Shown one piece after another: positions 5,663 to 10,220 of a stretch of 10,220 nucleotides of DNA (positions within the stretch are counted from its first letter, which is position 1; each line of letters starts with the position of its first letter). A program made the translations under genes and the position numbers. The notes below the pieces were generated by a model. The model made no database searches, was not told the DNA's origin, and was given only the letters and a program-made list of their open reading frames with translations. Origin of the DNA: a bacterium (GTDB lineage Bacteria; Patescibacteriota; Microgenomatia; Daviesbacterales; UBA10151); assembly GCA_027364775.1 (NCBI GenBank), contig DAHXOS010000063.1, forward strand, positions 1 to 10,220, written 5' to 3'.

Positions 5663-6009
5663 AATGTAAAATTCAACTGGTGGGTAGTAAAACAGAAATA
5701 AATTTTTAATAGATCATAATATATCAGTTGCTTAAATTTTACTGTCTTACTATAAGTTCTTTTTTATTAATCATTAATTATTAGTTGTTAATCTTCAAAG
5801 CTAATATTAAAATTATAAGTTTTTCTTATAAGAGTAAGCTATTCTCCAATTTTGAGTAATACAAATAATACAATACTAATTTTTTCAGGCACAAAGCAAA
5901 AATATACTAGAGGCTTATAATTGGTTATTCTGAATTTTATTTATTATCATTCTGAACAAAAGCAAGAATATAATTTTATATTCAAAGAATTTATACCCTT
6001 CACTAACAT
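5663..6009. other. AT-rich intergenic spacer, no gene seen
   Basis: This 347-bp stretch between the fibre fragment and the toxin gene has no convincing coding frame on either strand. It holds small perfect palindromes: TTATAAG/CTTATAA with a five-T loop (5813-5831) and GAATATAA/TTATATTC with a two-base loop (5966-5983). Its right end merges into the degenerate palindromic element described next. Neither convergent gene (the fibre fragment or the toxin) has a strong GC-rich terminator here. Confidence 0.6.
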
Positions 6010-6020
6010 TCAGGGTAACA
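5948..6020. repeat. Degenerate ATTCTGA...AGAAT palindromic element
   Basis: TCATTCTGAAC...GCAAGAAT (5948-5969) and CAAAGAAT...CCTTCACTAACATTCAGGG (5983-6015) look like the two halves of the widespread bacterial intergenic palindrome of the form TCATTCTGA-x-GAA-x-GAAGAAT. The right half overlaps the toxin stop codon and contains TACCCT (5994-5999)/AGGGTA (6012-6017), a 6-bp stem. It may act as a weak terminator for the toxin operon. Identity was judged by eye. Confidence 0.4.
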
Positions 6021-6411
6021 ATGTTTGATGTTTTTTTAACCAACTAGAAATTTCTTCTAAGGTCAAATTTTGGTTATCTATCCTAACTGCAAACTTTACC
6101 TCTTCCTGGTGGTAATTTTTTAAATTTAGGCCATTTACTTTTAGAAAAATACCTGCAGAGGTTAAAGCTGTTCTTTTGTTGCCATCCACAAATGGGTGAT
6201 TTTTTAATAATGACTGTAATAAGGCTGCAGCCTGATCAAAAATAGTTAGATAAAGATATTTACCCTCAAAGCTAGTCTTGGGTCTGGCAACAGCAGATTC
6301 CACCAATCCTAAATCTCTTAAGCCTGGTGATCCTCCAAATCTTTTTATCATCTGATCATGGATTGCTAAAACCTGGGTTACTGTTAAGAATTTTGTAGAT
6401 TTTTGTTTCAC
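6010..6411 (-). CDS. doc: Doc-type toxin (Fic/Doc fold, death-on-curing family)
   Basis: The 133-residue protein has the single Fic/Doc motif HPFVDGNKRTA at 72-82 (His72, Asp76, Asn78, Lys79, Arg80). Lys in place of the second Gly of AMPylating Fic proteins (GNGR) is the Doc signature; phage P1 Doc phosphorylates EF-Tu and stops translation. The N-terminus LTVTQVLAIHDQMIKRFGG and GLRDLGLVESAVARP is typical of Doc, and the length matches (P1 Doc has 126 residues). It starts with GTG at 6411, overlapping the antitoxin TGA in the four bases GTGA, so the two are translationally coupled. All active-site residues are present, so it should be functional. The partner is an AbrB-like rather than Phd-like antitoxin, a known alternative pairing. 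Confidence 0.92.
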   Translation of the reverse strand: MKQKSTKFLTVTQVLAIHDQMIKRFGGSPGLRDLGLVESAVARPKTSFEGKYLYLTIFDQAAALLQSLLKNHPFVDGNKRTALTSAGIFLKVNGLNLKNYHQEEVKFAVRIDNQNLTLEEISSWLKKHQTLLP

Positions 6412-6650
6412 TTGTTGGAGAGTTGAGCTAAAACATCCTCATGCTCTGAGATAAACTCATCCACCATTTGCATAAATTTAGGATTTACATCTGGAGCAAG
6501 CTTATTTTTATGAGCAGTAATAATTAAGTTCTTCTCTTTTTTCTCCACCACTACCTTTGTCCCATCCCTTAAATCCAGGTCTTTTAAATACTCCTTGGGG
6601 ATTGTTATAGCTACAGAATTGCCATTTTTAAAGACTTTTTGTACTAACAT
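6408..6650 (-). CDS. AbrB/MazE-type antitoxin of the Doc toxin
   Basis: The first 45 residues or so (MLVQKVFKNGNSVAITIPKE, then YLKDLDLRDGTKVVVEKKEK) are an AbrB/SpoVT swapped-hairpin DNA-binding domain with the hallmark NGNS-x-AITIP. The acidic C-terminus (KFMQMVDEFISEHEDVLAQL) is the likely toxin-binding helix. I place the start at the ATG at 6650, giving 80 residues. An in-frame TTG 33 bp upstream is unlikely, because the -10 box and probable transcription start lie between the two. It is first in the operon and probably represses its own promoter through the tandem repeats just upstream, as usual for type II antitoxins. It neutralises the toxin by direct binding. Confidence 0.9.
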   Translation of the reverse strand: MLVQKVFKNGNSVAITIPKEYLKDLDLRDGTKVVVEKKEKNLIITAHKNKLAPDVNPKFMQMVDEFISEHEDVLAQLSNK

Positions 6651-6688
6651 AGTACTGATATTATACTGACAATGTACTGACAAGTCAA
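6639..6688 (-). promoter_or_regulatory. Toxin-antitoxin promoter with four tandem 11-bp operator repeats
   Basis: Minus-strand TTGACT (6683-6688), a 17-bp spacer and TATAAT (6660-6665) form a near-perfect promoter. Running from the spacer into the coding region are four contiguous 11-bp units, read on the minus strand: TGTCAGTACAT (6672-6682), TGTCAGTATAA (6661-6671), TATCAGTACTA (6650-6660), TGTTAGTACAA (6639-6649). They share the core TNAGTA. The period of 11 bp puts them on about the same DNA face. Only nine bases separate the -10 from the ATG, so the mRNA is almost leaderless and the last repeat lies inside codons 1-4. Confidence 0.8.
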
Positions 6689-6923
6689 ACTTAATTCTCT
6701 CATCCTGAGTCTGACAGTAAAACTGTTATTTGTTTTAGATAAATGTTCTAAATATTTTCAATCTAAATTATTAGTTACTCCACCATATAAAGTATTAGAT
6801 TTGTTAGAAAGGATATAAACATAAGGCATTGAAATTATTGTAACTCAAATAAATTGAGGGATTCTTCTCCGCAAAGCCGGATCAGAATGACAGAAAGCAC
6901 GTTGGCATAACAAAGAAATGAGT
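6684..6923. other. Intergenic region between mreB and the toxin-antitoxin operon
   Basis: No coding frame is convincing. It holds the toxin-antitoxin -35 box, a short hairpin ACAGT/ACTGT (6714-6726), a CTCAA/TTGAG hairpin (6844-6858) and the ATTCT...AGAAT hairpin at 6861-6888. Confidence 0.55.
6861..6888 (-). terminator. Palindromic hairpin downstream of mreB, probable weak terminator or repeat copy
   Basis: On the minus strand ATTCT and AGAAT enclose a GA/GA tandem mismatch and a TCCG/CGGA inner stem with a GCTTTG loop, about 35 bp after the mreB stop. The flanking bases (TCATTCTGAT...GAAGAATC) match the common bacterial TCATTCTGA...GAAGAATC intergenic palindrome. A second hairpin (6844-6858) follows. 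No strong U-run is present. Confidence 0.45.
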
Positions 6924-7946
6924 TTAGCGCTTCGATAAACTTCTTTTATAAAGATCTATATTTTCTAAAGCTAAACCTGTACCTAGGGCAACAGAAAGAA
7001 GAGGGTTTTCTGCTGTATGACAAGGTACACCTGTTTGTTCTGTCATTAACTTATCTAAATTATTTAATTTGGAGGTTCCCCCACTCATCACTATTCCTTT
7101 ATCTATAATATCTGATGCTAACTCAGGTGGTGTCTGCTCTAAAACAGTTTTAACAGCAGAGACTATCTTTCTTAAGGGTTCCTCCAAGGCAATATTAACC
7201 TCCTCTGAATTTAAGCTAACAGTCCTAGGCAAACCTGAGGTAGCATCCCTACCTCTAACTTCCATCTGTTTTATTTCTGAAGCCTTAGGTTTGGTGGCTG
7301 TACCTATTTGGATTTTAATACTTTCAGCCTGGTGTTCACCTATAATTAAGCCATATCTTTTCCTGACAAAATTTGTGATAGCTTCATCTAACTTATTTCC
7401 CCCAACTCTGACTGAATTATGGACCACTACCCCACCCAAACAGATCACTGCACACTCTACAGTTCCCCCTCCAATATCAACAATCATATTACCAGAAGCA
7501 TTAGCAATCGGGATATTAGAACCAATCGCTGCAGCTAAAGGCTCATCTATTAAAAAAGCAGTCTTAGCCCCGGCAGACAAAGTAGCATCCAACACTGCCC
7601 TCCGCTCAACAGAAGTCACTCCTGCAGGCACACAGACCATCACTTCAGGCTTAAAAATACGGTTAGAACCTGATACTTTATCAATAAAATACCTTAACAT
7701 CGCCTCTGTAATTACATAATCTGCAATTACCCCATCTCTTAAAGGTCTGGTGGCCTGGATATTACCAGGAGTCCTACCTAACATCTCTTTAGCCTCATTG
7801 CCAACTGCTAAAACCCTGTTGTCTATTGTGGAAACTGCTACCACTGTTGGCTCATTCATTACAATTCCTTCACCCACCACATAAACTAGTGAGTTAGCAG
7901 TGCCTAAATCAATTCCAATTCTTTTTGAAAGTCCAAATTTAATCAT
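6924..7946 (-). CDS. mreB: Rod shape-determining protein MreB (actin-like)
   Basis: The 340-residue protein has MreB length (E. coli 347) and the actin-fold nucleotide site. Phosphate-1 loop GIDLGTANSLVYV is at 11-23, DEPLAAAIG at 134-142 carries the catalytic Glu135, phosphate-2 loop VDIGGGTVECAVI is at 156-168, and the adenosine motif is GIVMSGGTSKLNNLDKL at 284-300. It is a cytoplasmic filament under the membrane that guides peptidoglycan synthesis. MreB proteins usually have TGGGALL in the last motif; here it is SGGTSKL, a noticeable change. The second loop also has Val and Cys where TTE-V-x is common. The ATG at 7946 gives the usual short N-terminus. No mreC, mreD or rodA is seen downstream; the next minus-strand genes are the toxin-antitoxin pair. 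Confidence 0.95.
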   Translation of the reverse strand: MIKFGLSKRIGIDLGTANSLVYVVGEGIVMNEPTVVAVSTIDNRVLAVGNEAKEMLGRTPGNIQATRPLRDGVIADYVITEAMLRYFIDKVSGSNRIFKPEVMVCVPAGVTSVERRAVLDATLSAGAKTAFLIDEPLAAAIGSNIPIANASGNMIVDIGGGTVECAVICLGGVVVHNSVRVGGNKLDEAITNFVRKRYGLIIGEHQAESIKIQIGTATKPKASEIKQMEVRGRDATSGLPRTVSLNSEEVNIALEEPLRKIVSAVKTVLEQTPPELASDIIDKGIVMSGGTSKLNNLDKLMTEQTGVPCHTAENPLLSVALGTGLALENIDLYKRSLSKR

Positions 7947-7961
7947 GGAGTTTATAGAGTT

Positions 7962-8010
7962 ATTGTTACATTGTTAGAGAAACAATACAACAATTTAGCA
8001 ATATAACAAT
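7962..8010. repeat. CAATAYAACAAT repeats upstream of mreB, with an inverted copy
   Basis: CAATACAACAAT (7983-7994) recurs as CAATATAACAAT (7999-8010), 16 bp apart. ATTGTTACATTGTT (7962-7975) is an inverted copy that pairs with AACAATACAACAAT (7981-7994) at 12 of 14 positions around an AGAGA loop. The block sits 16 bp upstream of the mreB ATG. It could be an operator or an mRNA hairpin at the 5' end of the gene. No strong promoter hexamer pair is obvious here. Confidence 0.6.
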
Positions 8011-8025
8011 TTTGAGACTAGATCA

Positions 8026-8057
8026 CAAGATATACTAACTATATCAAATAAATCTTG
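8026..8057. repeat. Nested inverted repeats between the PEGA gene and mreB
   Basis: GATATA (8029-8034) and TATATC (8040-8045) form a 6-bp stem with a five-base loop. CAAGAT (8026-8031) and ATCTTG (8052-8057) form an alternative outer pairing. Lying 26 bp after the PEGA-gene stop (minus strand), it may be a weak 3'-end structure. Confidence 0.35.
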
Positions 8058-8082
8058 AAAAAATATAATTACTTTTTCTAGC

Positions 8083-9258
8083 TTACTTTAGGTTTATTCC
8101 AAAGATATTGGGGATATTACCTGTAGCTGTAGGCACAGATGAAATTATTACTATCCTTGAGCCATCTGGCCAAGGAATTACTGATTTTAAATCAAAACGT
8201 CCGGCATAAATCTCCGATTTATTAAATCCATCATATTCAATGATTGAAACTTTACCATTTACCAAAGCGCTCTCTGTGGCACTCTCTTCTTTAGCAGCTT
8301 GGTTGTTTTTGACCACTTCCTGTTGTTTTTCATCTCCCTCAACCAAAATCACATGATTAGAATCAGGCAACCAGGAATAAGCGTTGGCTTTTGGTAAAGA
8401 AAAACTCTTCTTTGTCCCTAAATCTACTACTTTGAAATCATTTTTACCGTCTTTTGAGTATAGATATTTACTCTCATCTGGCGACCACTTTAAAACGGCA
8501 GATGATGAAGCCTCGGCTTTTAATTTTAAATCCTTAATTAAGTTTAATCTGGTTAAATTGCGTTCTTTGGTATCTGCCTCCCAGGTATTTAAAGTGGAAG
8601 TTAAAGTTGGGGTAATATCCTGAGGAGGATCATTTAAGCGGTCATAGTTTAAAAGCAAAGTCCTATCCGGCAAAGTAGCCATAATCTGCCTTGAATCTGG
8701 TGACCATTTAAAAGTAGCTTTGCTAAAATCATAACCTAATGAGCCTAGAGTGAGCTGTTGGGGACCTGAGCCACGGCCAAAGGTGATTGGCCTATCTGTC
8801 ATCTGCCAAACCCAAACACCACTCTTTTTTTCAGTACCAGGTACTACATAAACTATTTTTTGCTCATCAGGAGATAAAGTTAAATTCTGAGCTCCATTGT
8901 AAGTTAAGGGATAAACAGAAGGGATAGCTCTAAAAAGTGTTGCTTTAACTTCTGAAACCAGTCCCTGCTTTACTTCTATCTGCTTTTGCCAGGTGATAAA
9001 CCCCTCCTTGACTATCTTAACATCATAAGTTTTAGGCTGAAGTGAGTTAATATTAGCATTTGTAGCTGTGGTTAAATGGCCATCTAAATAGACAGAAGCC
9101 TGATCCGGAATAGAAGTAACAGAAATAATTCCTGTGCCGGCAATAGTACCTGTTTTGGGTGATAATCGATAACCTTTAGCCAAAAAAATAGCAGCCGATG
9201 CCACAATTGAGATTACCAAAAGCATGACGATAGAAATCACCAAAGGCTTTTTTAACAT
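8083..9258 (-). CDS. Membrane-anchored PEGA-domain protein with TolB/WD40-like propeller repeats
   Basis: The 391-residue protein has a short basic N-terminus and one membrane segment (about 5-28, VISIVMLLVISIVASAAIFL), best read as a signal anchor. A PEGA domain follows at about 43-110: GIISVTSIPDQASVYLDGHL, then YDVKIVKEGFITWQKQIEV. PEGA domains are small surface beta-sandwiches. From about 120 to the end come beta-propeller strands recognisable by SPD motifs: LTLSPDEQKIVYV, FKWSPDSRQIMA, LKWSPDESKYLYS, YSWLPDSNHVILVEG, IPWPDGSRIVII. They resemble TolB or WD40-like blades and are probably extracytoplasmic and protein- or glycan-binding. I start at the ATG at 9258; a TTG 24 bp upstream is in frame but adds only a polar octapeptide. 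It lies 46 bp downstream of the sortase gene and is probably co-transcribed. Its substrate is unknown. Confidence 0.88.
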   Translation of the reverse strand: MLKKPLVISIVMLLVISIVASAAIFLAKGYRLSPKTGTIAGTGIISVTSIPDQASVYLDGHLTTATNANINSLQPKTYDVKIVKEGFITWQKQIEVKQGLVSEVKATLFRAIPSVYPLTYNGAQNLTLSPDEQKIVYVVPGTEKKSGVWVWQMTDRPITFGRGSGPQQLTLGSLGYDFSKATFKWSPDSRQIMATLPDRTLLLNYDRLNDPPQDITPTLTSTLNTWEADTKERNLTRLNLIKDLKLKAEASSSAVLKWSPDESKYLYSKDGKNDFKVVDLGTKKSFSLPKANAYSWLPDSNHVILVEGDEKQQEVVKNNQAAKEESATESALVNGKVSIIEYDGFNKSEIYAGRFDLKSVIPWPDGSRIVIISSVPTATGNIPNIFGINLK

Positions 9259-9304
9259 TATCTTTAATTTTACACTAAACAAGACTCGATTGTTATACTT
9301 TTAT

Positions 9305-10000
9305 TTAAGTACCAGCTAATTTAGCTCTGACTATTAGCCGGTTTATCAAAGTCCCCGGTGGGTCACAAGTCTGTAAGGTTAAAACAGGGCTGTCATACCT
9401 GTTGGTTAAAAGACTGGTATCTTTTGGTGGAACTATGGTTTTATCAAAGACAATATAATCATATCTTCTGCCCTTGTAAAAAATTGAAACCCTATCGCCT
9501 TTTTTAAGCTCCCTTAACAGGTAAAAAATGGCATTAAAGCGGATAATATTCCATGGAGCATCTGCTGAGTGGGAGAATATAAATAAATTGCCATTTTCAC
9601 CGGGCTTGGTTGAGCCTTTTGCCTCGGCTACCCCTTGAGTTAAAGCCTGTGCATATTCTTCACTGTTGCCAGGATCAACGTTAGGGATAACCCGGGCATT
9701 AGCATTAATCTTTTCAATTACTATGCCATAATCTGTTGAGACAGGTTTTATAATCTGGCTGTCAGTATTATCAAGGCTGCCAAAACTAGTTTCTCTGCCT
9801 GACGCAGTAGCATCATTACCTGAAGTAATAATTTGATTAGGCAGGCTATGCTGAACCCCTGTTAGCTGATCAGATCTATAACGTGCCTCAGACAAAACTA
9901 AGGGTCCAAATTCAAAAACAAAGGTAGTAAGTCCAGTTAAGATAAATGAGTAAGCTAAAAACCTAATCAAAAAGGTCTTACGGTAGTTAGATAAAGTCAT
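9305..10000 (-). CDS. Sortase (class D/E-like transpeptidase)
   Basis: The 231-residue protein has an N-terminal membrane segment (about 11-36) and a polar linker (about 45-88). The sortase barrel at about 90-231 has all three catalytic residues: His144 in LFIFSHSADAPW, Cys212 in LTLQTCDPPGT, and Arg221 in NRLIVRAKL. The TC-x-PPGT-x3-RLIV ending is typical of class D/E sortases and of those in CPR genomes. Sortases cleave a C-terminal sorting signal of secreted proteins and attach them to the cell wall or to each other. No substrate with an LPXTG-like motif is visible in this window; the missing C-terminus of the left-edge fibre protein is untested. It starts at the ATG at 10000, without a Shine-Dalgarno sequence, 42 bp after tRNA-Arg, and is followed by the PEGA gene. 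Confidence 0.92.
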   Translation of the reverse strand: MTLSNYRKTFLIRFLAYSFILTGLTTFVFEFGPLVLSEARYRSDQLTGVQHSLPNQIITSGNDATASGRETSFGSLDNTDSQIIKPVSTDYGIVIEKINANARVIPNVDPGNSEEYAQALTQGVAEAKGSTKPGENGNLFIFSHSADAPWNIIRFNAIFYLLRELKKGDRVSIFYKGRRYDYIVFDKTIVPPKDTSLLTNRYDSPVLTLQTCDPPGTLINRLIVRAKLAGT

Positions 10001-10042
10001 AAATATAGTATATAAAATTCAGTAACTAGAGTATAGGGAAAG

Positions 10043-10116
10043 TATCCCTGCCCAGACTCGAACTGGGGACCCCCTCGTTAGGACCGAGGTGCTCTATCCA
10101 TCTGAGCTACAGGGAC
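10043..10116 (-). tRNA. tRNA-Arg (anticodon CCU)
   Basis: The minus strand folds as a complete 74-nt cloverleaf: acceptor GTCCCTG/CAGGGAT (first pair G-U), D stem GCTC/GAGC, anticodon stem CCTCG/CGAGG with loop GTCCTAA, variable loop GGGTC, and T stem CCCAG/CTGGG with loop TTCGAGT. The anticodon CCU reads AGG arginine codons. The discriminator is A and no CCA is encoded, so a CCA-adding enzyme is needed. Position 32 is G, opposite the more usual pyrimidine. It is upstream of, and parallel to, the sortase gene. Confidence 0.96.
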
Positions 10117-10126
10117 AAACATGCTA

Positions 10127-10135
10127 ATTCTAACA
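10127..10135 (-). promoter_or_regulatory. Extended -10 promoter of tRNA-Arg
   Basis: On the minus strand TGTTAGAAT (10127-10135) is an extended -10 (TG-N-TAGAAT), ending 10 bp before the first base of the tRNA. The -35 position is only a T-run. The short distance fits a brief precursor 5' end. Confidence 0.5.
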
Positions 10136-10220
10136 GGAACTGGTTATCAAAAAAATATACTTTATTTTAAATTAACCATCCATAGCAGCCAGCTGATTTT
10201 CTAAAGTTGAGGTATAATTG
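10136..10220. other. Right-edge region, no firm gene
   Basis: Only 85 bp remain. On the minus strand one frame ends at a TAA (10172-10174) after NYTSTLENQLAAMDG, which could be the last residues of a gene beyond the edge. On the plus strand TATAAT at 10213-10218 could be a -10 box. Neither can be confirmed from so little sequence. Confidence 0.25.

Noticed and set aside
6639..6682. CRISPR-like array
   Set aside because: The repeats are 11 bp and contiguous with no spacers, so they are operator-type repeats.
6651..6683. TTG start adding 11 residues to the antitoxin
   Set aside because: The extension covers the -10 box and operator repeats; the AbrB domain begins at the downstream ATG.
7069..7719. 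Long open frame (216 codons) on the plus strand inside mreB
   Set aside because: It is antisense to a clear, full-length MreB and its translation has no recognisable family or realistic composition.
9259..9282. TTG start adding 8 residues to the PEGA protein
   Set aside because: The ATG at 9258 gives a standard short basic N-terminus before the membrane helix.
10172..10220. C-terminus of a minus-strand gene at the right edge (NYTSTLENQLAAMDG)
   Set aside because: Fifteen codons are too few to separate it from chance; another frame on this strand is also open to a stop.

Overview
The window reads as AT-rich bacterial DNA, most likely from a Candidate Phyla Radiation (Patescibacteria) member, with Microgenomates-like traits. 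This lineage is inferred from gene content; no 16S rRNA is present. Supporting signs are: start codons with almost no Shine-Dalgarno sequences; promoters placed so close to start codons that some mRNAs look leaderless; a MerR-type helix-turn-helix protein fused to a membrane segment and a fibre-like beta-rich exterior; a membrane PEGA/beta-propeller protein beside a sortase; and an L7/L12 with a long acidic N-terminus. TGA is used as a stop (the antitoxin gene), so the code is not the Gly-TGA code of Gracilibacteria and Absconditabacteria.

Layout. 1-945 (-): 5' part of the HTH-membrane-fibre gene, running off the left edge. 946-1338: divergent control region with a strong promoter and an L10-type attenuator leader. 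1339-2527 (+): rplJ and rplL, separated by a long imperfect hairpin and followed by a perfect 24-bp palindrome and a GNRA-capped terminator. 2794-3000 (+): a small excisionase-like HTH gene with its own promoter. 3155-5050 (-): a two-domain glycosyltransferase (GT4 fused to a WecG/TagA GT26 domain) with a consensus promoter almost touching its ATG. 5108-5662 (+): the C-terminal end of a second fibre-type surface protein, lacking the HTH and membrane parts. 5663-6009: AT-rich spacer with degenerate palindromes. 6010-6650 (-): an AbrB-like antitoxin and Doc-type toxin operon whose promoter is overlaid by four exact-period 11-bp repeats. 6924-7946 (-): mreB. 8083-9258 (-): PEGA/propeller membrane protein. 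9305-10000 (-): sortase. 10043-10116 (-): tRNA-Arg(CCU).

Working together. The right half (MreB, PEGA/propeller protein, sortase) and the two fibre-type proteins plus the glycosyltransferase make this largely a cell-surface and cell-shape neighbourhood around the conserved rplJL operon. The observations most worth a second look are the helically phased operator of the toxin-antitoxin operon, the membrane-anchored DNA-binding fibre protein with its truncated partner, the competing RNA structures in the rplJ leader, and the GT4-GT26 fusion. I do not see a clearly unprecedented multi-gene system, CRISPR array, transposase or origin.
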